A stretch of 64,000 nt of DNA from NCBI GenBank assembly GCA_008508345.1, contig QNGE01000144.1, positions 124,001-188,000 on the forward strand, written 5' to 3'. The position numbers and the translations under genes were made by a program. Position 1 is the first letter of the stretch, and the number at the start of each line of letters is the position of its first letter. Source of the stretch: Paragonimus westermani (taxonomy: Eukaryota > Platyhelminthes > Trematoda > Plagiorchiida > Troglotrematidae). Of the stretch, positions 34,664 to 46,249 are shown piece by piece. Under the pieces are notes generated by a model. That model saw only the letters and a program-made list of their open reading frames with translations. It was not told the DNA's origin and ran no database searches.

Positions 34664-36839
34664 GTGAAGAGACTAAAAACAACTTATTTTTGGTTTTCTT
34701 TATATAAAAAAGAATGCCTAGATAATTTAGATTGTGTGACGATGATTGATTTTTTTGGGAGTGTTGTAATTGACCAGTTTTGAACAGAGATTTTTGGAAA
34801 AGGAACAACGGCTTTGTTTCCAAACCAACATTCTTTAGCACATTAATTTTGTTTTCCCTGTATCCATTCAAAAATGGTGTCGTAGCAGTGGTTAGAGCGG
34901 GGTCATCCAAACTACAGACAGTGTACTTGCCTGACATATATGGAGGTAGCAATATTTTAGTTGGTTGTTTCATATCGTTTTATCTTAGGTCGGAGTCGAT
35001 TAGTCTGAAAACTAACAACCATCTAACGTGGCCTCAGAAAAAGTCAGGAGAGACTTCACAAGCAGAAATATTGCCTACATCCAGCAATCATAATCACAAC
35101 CAATAAATGAAAAGCATTTAGCAAATTTCACGTGAATGACCAATTTTCTAACTTAGACATTGATTATGGTGATAATTTGTTCTTTTCGCTGTAGGTCGCT
35201 GCAAGTTCAGTCAGCGCACATGTGGAAATGTAGCAAACTGCGAGCGCGAGTCTCTCTGTTTTCACGGTCAGTCGGATTCGCACTTACAACGGAATGCAGT
35301 AAACAAAACTTTGCATTATTGCTAACCATATCATAATTTTCTCACTTATGTTTCATGGTAAAATTTCCCACACCCGTTTTACTACCCTCCTTGACTTTTA
35401 TGACAATTTTTGTTAACGTTTTTTGCTGATGTGACAACTATCATCACATTTTAGCCAGATTTATCGCGCTGTTTAGCAGTAAACGCTCACATTTTTTCTG
35501 ATTTGGAAAAATCGTCTTACTTTGAAATAGGTCACGTTGCTCATTCAATGCTGATTTGATTACCATTGTTTATATTCAAATCAGAGACAAACCAAAGGCT
35601 GAGCCATTAGAATTCGCAGAATTTCTAGTCCACCCATCTCTACCCGGCAAGAAGTTTGATAAGTCTTGAACCACGGGGACCCAGTCTTCATAATTCCTTA
35701 GTAAAAGAAATGTTTGACCACCTACTGAGAACTACTCACACCACACAAACAGTATGTCTAGACTCGGCCAGAGCTCAATCAGCTGAGTTATTCCGAAAAT
35801 TTACCTTCGGTGATAGCCATCCGCCCATCCCATTTTCTGATACGGAATCCATCAAATGAGCTACAGTATCGCCTGGCCTGGAGGAAGTTCTTATGTAGTT
35901 TTCACCCAAATCCTCCAACCCTAAAATTGCCTTCGTTCAAAATTCACAAACCCGCCAAACTGCTCCTTGCTTGTGGCACAATTAGGTTCCATCTCTGGCA
36001 CGGAATCTTCCATGAATAAAAGTGGTCGGTTACATAACTGAATATGTGGTAAGACAAATATAAATGTTATCGACCAAAACACTAGAGCGCTTCTTGTCCA
36101 CAGAATTATTGTATCACGTGTGAAGTAAAGTCATTGACAAGTTAGTACATTGTAAACTGTTAGGATGAGATAGTAAACAGCAAGAAACAAACATTATTCT
36201 CACTAGGACGGTTAATCAAACATTTTGGACAAAGCCATGTAGTCAGCTTCGTTCACACTGTAGCCCGTTTTTCTATCTTGGTAAACATGGTCATTGTGCG
36301 TTTCTGATCGTTGCCTAAGTTCTACCATAACCACAGATTTAGCCAGAGCTGAATCACTAACTGAAGTGTACTAGTGTGCCTGATTCCTCACTGGACTACA
36401 AATAAGGTGCAATCCAATGTGATTTGTACTTACTTGCAGATTTCAAAACGCTTATCAAAAAAAATTTTCTTAGTGAGACAAGTGAATAACGTAAACGATA
36501 CAGGGACTATTTATTTGAAAGACTGAAAAAGATCACGTATAATTTGACTGCAGAACCCAAAGCAACACATTTTGCACACAATGATAAAGGTTTAAGAGCG
36601 AAATGTGCACCGGTAACTTTGAGCGCAAAGGAGTATTTATCGCTTAACTGAATTTACAGCTGGTATAGCATTTTCTGTGTCTACGCATTTTGTTTCAAAT
36701 AACTTTGAGAGTTCAGTGGAATCCCAGTTTTTCTCACAAATAAGTCATTTTTGAACTATAGGCTTTCTCCAAACTACTCACGTGTAACACAAATTCAGTG
36801 CTTAACGCTGGTTGTTATAGAGTGCGTCATGAATTTCTT
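34664..36839. other. non-coding stretch
   Basis: Frames at 34780-35106 and 35656-35859 are open but have no motif and no convincing paired splice sites. Confidence 0.35.
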
Positions 36840-37035
36840 CGGAAATCCTGGCGGGTCAGTTGACTCCGTGGATCATTCAGTGGATTCCGTCTGAGACCGC
36901 GGGACCTTCAGGTATCCGAATCCGATATAGGAATTTTTGAGCTATAAGCGCGGGTCCATATCTCAGCTGATGGAACACCTGCCGCGTGCGGGAGCGTTGC
37001 TTCTGTTCCCCGTGCGATTTCAGCCCAAACCAAAA
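36840..37035 (+). repeat. GC-rich block with tRNA-like A box (possible SINE)
   Basis: This block of about 190 bases is richer in GC than its surroundings. At 36952-36983 it reads GGGTCCATATCTCAGCTGAT then GGAACACCTGCC. Apart from a few changes that is the 5' half of a tRNA (acceptor strand, A box TATCTCAGCTGATGG, D arm, start of anticodon stem). The expected B box downstream is not clear (GTTCCCCG near 37004). It is best read as a decayed tRNA-derived repeat, not a functional tRNA gene. Confidence 0.35.
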
Positions 37036-40021
37036 CTGTCTATAATTGGATCTCTCCTACCTTAGCAAATCTACTAAACAACCCATCTTAAACGCAATCA
37101 GATAGTTACATACACTTGACCTTCCGCAGATAGTATGAACGAACACATGAACCGAGCTCTATGACTACAGCGGCTTATTTGTGGGTCTCCCAGTTTGGAG
37201 TCCGTCTTATAACAACTTATTAGGGTGTGCCGGACAAGCTTGTTTTCGGTGCTACACCATCGGACCAAATATAACATATTAATTTCGGTATATAGTAATT
37301 CGATGAATTACGGGGTGAAAGACATTAGTCTCAGCTTGAGTCAATTCATCAGGCCCAACTACATAGCATCAAAGCACATAAGATTTAAATCCAAGTGTAG
37401 CAAACGGCATGGTCAAGCGATAGACTTTTTCATTCTACAAGTGTACAGCCAGGGGCCGTTCACTTTTTGAAGAAAGCTGTCACGTTTTAGATATCGGGGT
37501 TGTAAATCTACGTACAGCCTGTCCTTTGATTCTCCTCTCTCGCGATAATGAATGAAAGCCTAAATCATTACACAAATCGCCAGCTACGTTTATGTGCGAG
37601 TATAAATCAGATTCTTCGAGTGATTCTAGACGAGCTAAACGAAGTGTACTTCTCGCTTAATCACTTGTCCATTACTTACCTCCCTGTTTTGTTGAAGATC
37701 ATGCTAATATAACCAACCTGTTTTCTGTTTTCATTATACATTATTTTATATAAAGATTATTTCATAAGATTACGTTGAAATGTTTCCATTTGAAGGTGAA
37801 ACGTCAAATAAACAGCATTTTTCAACGTTTATATACATCGAAATATCATCTTGATATGTCACGCGTGACTGACATTAATATGATACATAAATTTCAAAAT
37901 GTGAGTTTTAAAACGCAGTGAATTGCCCTTGTCACCATCTTATTCGAAAGGTTGAGATGGGATCATAGAATTTTAGGGCGACAACGGTGTAGATCCTCTG
38001 GTCCACAAGACAGAAACACTTTTCACCATATCAGTCAAATGGACTGTTAAGCAAAACTACTTAAAACGTAATCACATTAAATGACACGAATTTGAAGTTG
38101 TTCAAATCACTGACGAAACTACTACTGTTAATCTGGGTTCTTACGTATCTCTGGACTAAATGAGGTGGTCAGATAATTTCAAGTAATTTCACGACTAAAA
38201 CTTTTTGAATTTATAAAAGAACAAAAGTTAGACTCAGGCTTACTTGGTTTTTGTATGGAGATTCTCAAGTCACATTCAGAGACAAACTATAAACAAATAT
38301 TTGCTACACTTGACACTGTCGACACTTGTTGATATTTCGTTGTAGTTTCTACAAGCACTTATATCTTCCTGGAGATAGTTGATCACCTGTAATGAGAAAT
38401 GAAGAATGCCTCAAGTTTAATAATGGTTGCTAATTACCCTTTACTTTAAAACATTACCCATGCCATTTCACCCTACCATACAGTGATGATCACCTGAGAG
38501 GCGATAGTTCGAATACTTTCACAGAATTTTACAACCGTTTCAATGTCTGTGCTCGCTTGTATCATTTGAGCCGATTTCATCGTGAGTGAATGAACAGAGC
38601 TAGCTCACTTGTGAAACTCCACTCATATCCAGTAAACAGCAATCTGCCCATCCGTATGTAAAACCACGATCATCCGTTGCTCATGTTAACCTTACAACCA
38701 AAAAACTTTAAATACACTAGTGCGGTCAGGTTCGATTAAAAAATTATTTGATATAATTGTGAGAGATCCAGTAAACGGGGAGGTTATATGGTTTATGATT
38801 CTGATTACAGCCCGATTAATGAACTCAAAAAATGACACTGTACCATGACCGATAACCCATGGTTTGTAGCATGTGTTTTCAAGTGTAAATCAAAGTGTTT
38901 AATAACGAGTAGTTTTACTCTACCAAATATTGTTTACACTAGGATGGAACCGTTTAATTTTTCGATTAAGTTTGGGTAGCAAAGCACTTGAAAGTGCTAC
39001 TGCAGGGGTTGAATGAAACACTCCACTTGAACCGAAACATTCTGGATAGTGGGCTAGATGAGGGTTTTCAAGTGACTTTTTGGGCATCCAAAACAGGGTG
39101 ATCTTAATAAAATCCATACACGATCGGGAGTGGACATTTTTACAATACAAAATCAACTGAATACAACATTAGTATTTAAATAGTTTGTGAGTAACTGTTA
39201 CAGGCTCGCAGAACTCTATGGGTGAATAGACATTTCGAGTGGGATGTCAAGGATTACGTGCGTAGGTCAACGCGGTTATCTAGGCAGAAAGTGTCCAACA
39301 TTTAACTCCACGACATCACGACTGTATGCAATATTGACGATTAATGGTGAAAGCGCAAGTTTTTAATGCCATCTGTTAGAAATAAACCGTATGGACAGCC
39401 CATAGGAATGTGAAATCTGCTACCAGATATCAAGGATGTTCAATTATTGAACAAATATTTCAAAATCGGAATATCTGGCTATGAAACTGAAGATCTTCAA
39501 GGAGAATACAAATGAATATTGACTGATGACAGTAGCTATTCGTACACTGTGCACATACACTCATTCCCACCTCTGACAATCAATCACAAGGCCTAATTCT
39601 TGACTCAGTTATATAGTGAAACACGACAAATTCTGTAAATAGGGAAAAATTAAGAAGTTTTGAAATATCTATGGGAATGATCAAAACTTAAAGGTTTAGA
39701 TCACATGAGTGTGTATAATTATTATTAGTTTCGAGTGAAAGGCTTGGGTCTTTGAAACAGTTTTTAAACTTCAAATCGAATGGCTATTTCTGTGTAATAA
39801 GTGAGCATCACAGCAAGCTTGACCACGGTGCAGCAACTCAAATAACTTTGTCCCAACACGGCGTCATCCTACCGTTGACCCACAATAATGAGGATGAGGT
39901 GAAACAACTGTCAGTTTGATATTGTGCGACCTCTGTCACAACGCTATATCAGTCGGCTGAATATCCGTCTCCAACGTAGTTGTTACTAATTCACTGCACC
40001 GAATATCTTTGTAGTTTCCAG
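37036..40021. other. non-coding stretch
   Basis: No domain or repeat recognised. A minus-strand donor CAGGGAG|GTAAGTAA occurs near 37680 but the exon it would close is short and unconvincing. Confidence 0.4.
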
Positions 40022-40212
40022 TCCTAATGTGGATGCCAGGCCACCCACGTGAGAAGAACGGAACGACCGCTGAACGTTCGAGTAGCCGGGCGAGTTCTGG
40101 ATTGGGTGCACATGAGAGCAAACAAGCCCAAGCAGCTGGTGCTACTCAGTCATTGCAACGCAGGCAATCAGCATCTTTGATCGCATGTCATTTGTGGACC
40201 TCTGAGCATAAG
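40022..40212 (+). CDS. candidate internal exon, Ser/Arg/Gln-rich segment
   Basis: This plus-strand exon is 191 bases, bounded by TAGTTTCCAG (acceptor ending at 40021) and CATAAG|GTAAGT (exon end 40212), both good matches to consensus. It contributes two bases of a split codon and 63 full codons. The GC content is clearly higher than in the flanks. The predicted peptide is polar and probably disordered, rich in Ser, Arg, Gln and Ala, with an R-R-Q-S-A-S string that resembles a basophilic kinase site. No domain is recognised. A minus-strand frame across the same bases (39936-40121) lacks splice support. Confidence 0.42.
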
Positions 40213-41340
40213 GTAAGTAGTACTCAGATTTCCGACCATTTGCTCAGCGAACACTCGACGACTGCTCGAGAGCGCCAAATACCAATTACTCCCTTGTCAA
40301 CAAAAAGGTGTACATGTGGTCAGTCTTTAACTTATTTTCATTGCTGCACACCTGATGAGATGCAACGAAATTCACCAGACAATAAATCATGCAGTATAGC
40401 GTTTTTAGCTTCTGTTTCCATAATTTCTCATTTTTCAGACAGCCTTCTTACTGCACTTTAATGCCACGAGCAACTGATGGTGACCTTCAATTTCTTATGA
40501 CCTTTCTAGACATTGCATTCCAAAAAAGGTACTAAACTTGAGTTACGCTTTTTTTCTGCGATGTAGCTATTGGTTACTTTGAATGATACCCCGTACTAAG
40601 ACAGTTAAGGTTAACTGTTAAAATTCCTCAAAATTTTCTCACGGAATATTTTATCAAATGATTCACATGTCACATTTTTTTGCAAAAGAGCTTAAGCACA
40701 CCAATTTACGTGATATTTCTTTGAAAGTTTGTAAGAAAATGTCAACATATCAATTAATCAATTGAGTCACTGGGAGACACGACCGTTATAATCAAATAAT
40801 AACCTTGAAACATACAATTCACTTAACTGAGATCAGATATCAAAACTTGTTTACAATACAAAGTGATGAAAATTGGCATTCGAAGAACGCGAAAATCGTC
40901 ATGTGAGATGATTGCCTATGCACTAGTTCGTTCGCAGTTTTCACTTACATACGCGAAACGGAGTACAAACAATTGGATGTGTGGGAGGTGACAAGCAAAA
41001 CTGTCAAAGCAGCTTATCATAATTCGGCCATATAATCGAAAATAATGTCCCGAGGAGCACATTCCTGATCAGCTTGATTTTATTCGACACATATGTGTTG
41101 TGAATGAACATCCAATTCTTTATTCAAATCTATTCCAGGTTATCACTGCTTCAAAACTGGAATTATCATGAAAGATATAGCAGGCGAGATTTTTCCTCTC
41201 TGGAGTAAGTAAATTTTCTATATCCAATCAGTGCAAAACATGCATTATACGGGAATTTTTGTGAAAACAATCAAAATTATATTCACAATCTATTCTGGCA
41301 CTTTATTCCACTAATAATACCATAATTATATACAGAATAC

Positions 41341-41357
41341 TATAATAATAATAATAT
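41341..41357 (+). repeat. (ATA)n microsatellite
   Basis: A short run of ATA units in AT-rich sequence. Confidence 0.8.
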
Positions 41358-42060
41358 TGGGAAACGTTATTAAGCCACATTATTTGCGTTGTGCCACTCT
41401 AATTAAATGAAAAATCGACAAATACCAAAGTAACGCTTGTCAGCGAATAATGTACGGTGTTATACTATTTAAAAAATTATTTTTCACTGCACAGATATAA
41501 GCCTGATTTTTTATCATTTCAACCTGACGCTCTTCCATCAACTCTATCTCACATTGAAATTACTTTGGAAAATGTTTGCAACCGGAATGCTCTGTCATTC
41601 TAACTGAGTACCTGTGTTATACTTTTCAAAACCATCACCAAGTTGATACACTATTTAACTCACAACATTCGGCCCTTTTTTATTCGGGTCTACTTATTTT
41701 AACTATCCACGTTCTAGTGTTTCGACTACGACGATGGATGACGCAGAACAATCTAGTCCATACAGTATATTTTTAAGCATAAGTAAACGTCAATCATCAT
41801 AAATCGAATTTGTTGGGGACATGCAGTAAATTTGTGGTATTACGTGGTTTCCTCAATCAAGACTGATTATTAATCACAAAGTTTCACAGTTTCACTCTGT
41901 TAGTACTCGTTTCATGTTGTCACCTGCCCACCGTCAAGTCTTTGGGCAACTCAGCGAAAGTTGTTTTACTTCCTTCACCGATTTACTAATACATACTGAT
42001 TGCTTATAAGTCTTGCTTTTTACTGGTTGTTCACGTGGTCAGTGTCTGGAACCTAAGGCA

Positions 42061-42080
42061 AAATCAGGCAAAATCAGGCA
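42061..42080 (+). repeat. 10-bp tandem duplication
   Basis: AAATCAGGCA occurs twice in tandem, a recent-looking slippage duplication. Confidence 0.9.
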
Positions 42081-43889
42081 TGTGAAACTATTCACACTTT
42101 ATATGATTTTATCGTGTAATGTTCCATAGTGTATTTTAAGTATGGCTACTGTTTTGGACAAAACCTTGTTTTTGAGGTCTTCAAGAGTTGTCACTCATAT
42201 ATCTATAAGAATTGCCACGATACTAGCCGAAACACAGACTTTCCTGTACTCCCTCATCCATTTGCAAAAATGTTTTGCATAGCAACTTGTGGTATACAAG
42301 TCTTTGTAGAGTTAAATACTGTTAACCAACTTCACAGGCTTAGGTGTGGTCTTTGAAGTCACATATTTACGTATGAAATCTTTTGTTCCTGTCTATAAGA
42401 TCTGTGCGTGGATTTGTATGCACACTTGCACACGACTGCAACATGGAGCGGACCTTTCGATAGTATACCTGAATCTCAAGTGTGAGGATTAATTGCATAA
42501 ACGCTGTTTTCTTTTTGTGATTATATAACGTAAAGGAATTCTGAGCAGAAAATATGAACTTCCTAACTTATATCGAGCCACCCCTGCACATTGTTGCATC
42601 ACGGAAAAAGAGCGACGGGAACAGAATACTGATGCTTCACATGGCGAAAAATCACACTATTACATCAGTATGATTTGTAAGGAACTGAACTTAAGAAAGT
42701 GAAGAAATAAGCTATACAAAACGCAGGGCTCGGGTGTGGGTTCATTGTTATCACAAATATACCAGCTAATGAGTAGATTATAGTGTCACATTTAATAGAC
42801 TTCCTGAATAAGTGAAAATTATGGCAAAGATTGACTGCCCTCTGTGGTGTGTGAGACGCAAACCTAGCCAACATAAATCACCGTTTGATGCAAAAATTTC
42901 ACAAAGCGGCTAATATATTTCAGGCTGCAATCTGTTTTCCTAAATTTGAAACGCTTTTATAAACTAGACGACGTTCACGCCAAATGTGTGGCAGAAAATC
43001 AAATTATTCCTGTCTGTTTCTTCAAATGAAATTCGCCTCAAATGTACCGCAAACATCTGTAACTGCTTCGAAACGCCATCATTAAAATCACTCCGGTTGA
43101 TCGGGTTAGCAGCGGCATTTGTTGTGTTTCACAGGACACTTATGCTCGCCATTTTAATTAATTCAGGATTTGAAGGCAGTAAAAAATCAATACGCGCTGA
43201 AGTGACGTCGCATAATAACATTACTGTGTTCTTTACCCGCTCTCAAAAATTTAGACTGGAGATTGAAACGATTCTGTCGAATGCGACTTTTGTTTTTTCA
43301 TTAAACTGGTAGTTTCGTGCACAGCAGTTTCTGTGAGGCGTTTTGTTTATCAAGATGGCAGGAAGACGTGAATTGAGAGATGCAAGCATTTCCTTTCTTC
43401 CTATCATTCGATTACACAAAACCTTTAGTTGTATGGGTTTAACACCTAGAAACAGAACGATGAAACAAACGAAGGTTATATAAGCACACTCAAGGCAGTG
43501 TGGATGGTTTCAATGCCACGACAACCAGACTGATTAAGTCAACAAATTCTACCAGGTGTGCGCTGCTGGACTGACAACGCTCTGGTTTACAACTTTGTGA
43601 TAAAACCGCGAACAGAGTGGCGAGATTTATCACACGGTCTGCTAAAAATGTGTTCCGCGATCAAAGACGCCGGATTTCCGTCCGTTCCACCGTTTCTCTG
43701 ATATGTCAACCAAGGTTTGCTTTGACTTACTCTGGAAACCTATTACCCATTTACCTTGTCAACTGTCCTGCAGATCCATGGTTTGTCAAATTTTCTATCA
43801 CTAAATCCTATCAAAACTTTAAACTTTTTTGAGTAAACTGGAAAGACTGGGTCTCTAAACTAGCTCCACATTTGTTTAAATGACTTCCC

Positions 43890-44400
43890 CATCCATGTCA
43901 GAGTCTGATAATTTCTGTTACCAGAGTAGCCACTCTTCTGTGCCTACATATACCCAGAGGGGCACAGTTTATTCTAGGTGACTTGACTGTCGTGAATATG
44001 TTGCCAGATGTGCTCATAAAATCAGACGTGATATTCATTTTCAGCTTGTTTACCGTCCACCTTCATACGAGAGTGTTCATGGTTTCAGGGATAGCCAACA
44101 TTTTCATAAGTTGTTTCCCCTTTGGACTCGTTACTGACCGACACGATTGAGGCCTCTGACGATAATATCACACATTTGATATATGTAAGTGTCAACCGTG
44201 GACTTTTTGTAGGTTGAAAAATGTTTTATACTACAAGTTCTTAACTGAACTGAAAAACCGACTTCCGAACAAATTTCCGAATTACCATGCGTATACTCTA
44301 ATTACTTTTGCCAAAACATATTGTTATTTTGTTAGAGGGCCGGAAATTAATCACAGTGCGCTTGCTCGAGATCTTTACTGGCTGGTTGTTTCAACCTAAG
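43890..44400 (+). mobile_element. LINE endonuclease remnant
   Basis: At 44045-44071 the plus strand reads LVYRPPSYE, matching the V-Y-R-P-P-S motif of the AP endonuclease in CR1/jockey-type retrotransposons. In another frame about 60 bases later comes L-D-S-L-L-T-D-T-I, where the family has its lead-in to GDFN. The GDFN itself is destroyed. Further on, Y-V-S-V-N-R-G-L-F and then L-Y-Y-K-F-L-T-E fit the segment before the conserved T-R box. Several frameshifts show a dead copy. No reverse-transcriptase part follows. Confidence 0.48.
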
Positions 44401-44540
44401 CTAAGGATTTATTCACACATGCATATTTTACACCAATTTCCCTGTGCCGCTGTACGCATTTGAAGCTTTCTCCTTAGATGACTGTCTGGCGAACCCATTT
44501 GCTTCATACTGCAAAAATACCGCTTTCAGTGCATACTTAA

Positions 44541-44556
44541 TAATATATATATATAT
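44541..44556 (+). repeat. (AT)n microsatellite
   Basis: About seven AT units. Confidence 0.85.
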
Positions 44557-46219
44557 GTATCATAGGTCTGTGTTTTATGTTTTAACAATGGACTTAGAAG
44601 GGGAGGCTTACAGTCTTTCCGTTCTTCTTGTTGGGATGTTTTCCGGCAAAATTACTTCAAACTGCAGGTGGCCCGGAAGAGATTCACATCCAGACATTTC
44701 TACACAATTTTATCACATGACTAGACGCCATTATGAACTATGACGAAGTTAAAAGAGTCCGGTGTCAACTGGCTGAATTGAAAACAATTATCTTGGAGTG
44801 AATTCGCTTTAATTACGGACAGTGCGGACTACTGCGCTACTTTTGATGGCAAACCGGTGACTTTAGAATGCTAACAAAGTTTGCTAGTGCGCATGTTTCA
44901 TGAGATTCCTTTAACGGACGTCACCCGTTAACAGTGTGTGCTTCAAGTAAGTGCACATTCACAGCTGAAAGTCCACACTTGCTGCTCTGACTGTACGTAA
45001 GTTTCTTTAACCGAATACATTGCTTCTATTCTTCTCACGCTTTTTTACTTAATTGTTGCTAAACGGCTGATAAATAGCATTCACGCCCAATGGTTCAAGC
45101 ATAATAATATCACCGGTCAAGAAAGAATAACTCGTGACTGTAGCTTCTACTGACACCTAACCAAATCGCGGGGCGTACAAAGTATCACTGAGCGATATGT
45201 GGGTCACGAACAGTGATACATTCCCGGTTGTCTACTTTTGAGCTGGCCATAAAACACTAGTTATTTTTTTAATTTATACGCATGCAATAGACAGATATGC
45301 AACATTGGCATATTTTATCGCCGTTATCATTGGCTGCATTCCTATAAGCATACGACTGTGACTGGTCCTCCGTCTATATAGCGCACTGTGAAGAGCCCAT
45401 TGACGTCCTGATAGCTGCAACCGAGCCAAAGTAGATACGGTATTTACGTAGTAAGAGCGAAAATACCGAGTTAACACTATTATATGTCTTTTGAAATAAA
45501 CATCATTATTCTATGCAATGTGTTTTTCTCAACTGTGATACCTAGTTCTTTGTCGTCTGGGCTCTATTTCAGATTGATTAGAAGATAAGCAGAATGAGTT
45601 TTATGCGGTGAAGAAAGACAAATTAAGTCAAGGACGATATTAACTTTGTACAGAACATTACACCCGTGTATTGTTATTTAGAGCTGATCTTGTTGCCCAC
45701 ATGTTCATAAGATTTTGATGTATGTCGTCTGATAATGTGACTGCAAGGAGACCTCAATATGATCGAGTTGGCAAGTTAACTGTCATTTGCTCTGTCAAAT
45801 ATGTGTAATAGAATCCATGGTTTATTGTTTTCTTAGCTGTATCTGGCTCCTAGCCAATTTCAAGTTCAGTTCACAGAACTGGAAATACGTTTCTTCAGGC
45901 AATTTTAAGTCCATCTTACTTTTGCTCTGACTTTGTTTATCTACTAGAATATGCTATTTGAACTTCCGCGTAAACTATTCAGTGTTTGCTATGGTTCAGA
46001 GTGACTACAAGTACAATCGGAGTAACTTAACAACCAAAGGCAGAACGTGTATAAATTCCAGTTACCTTGTGCTGCAAATTCCATATCAAAACATCCTAGG
46101 GGTTAATTTTCCTGTTCTTATGAACAACTTTCTTACAACCACTTCATTCTGACCACCATGTCAGTAAGACATTGAAAATGATCCAAGTGATGTTTAGCAC
46201 TTCCAGTGTGAACTGATTT

Positions 46220-46249
46220 TGTTTAACAAAAAAACAAATTTGTTAAACA
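46220..46249. repeat. perfect 11-bp inverted repeat
   Basis: TGTTTAACAAA and TTTGTTAAACA flank an 8-base A-rich spacer. It could form a hairpin. It is AT-rich and may be chance or a relic of a larger palindrome. Confidence 0.75.

Larger units (their letters stand above)
40213..43889. other. AT-rich non-coding stretch
   Basis: Apart from short simple repeats at 41341 and 42061, no structure is recognised. A 108-codon frame at 42986-43312 has no motif. Confidence 0.4.

Noticed and set aside
34482..34973. 163-codon minus-strand frame
   Set aside because: It has no motif, is antisense to another candidate and is rich in Lys/Leu/Ser from AT-rich DNA.
40351..40380. CTGATGAG...CGAAA string as a minimal hammerhead
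   Set aside because: Stem II would be a single base pair and no stem I partner is found.
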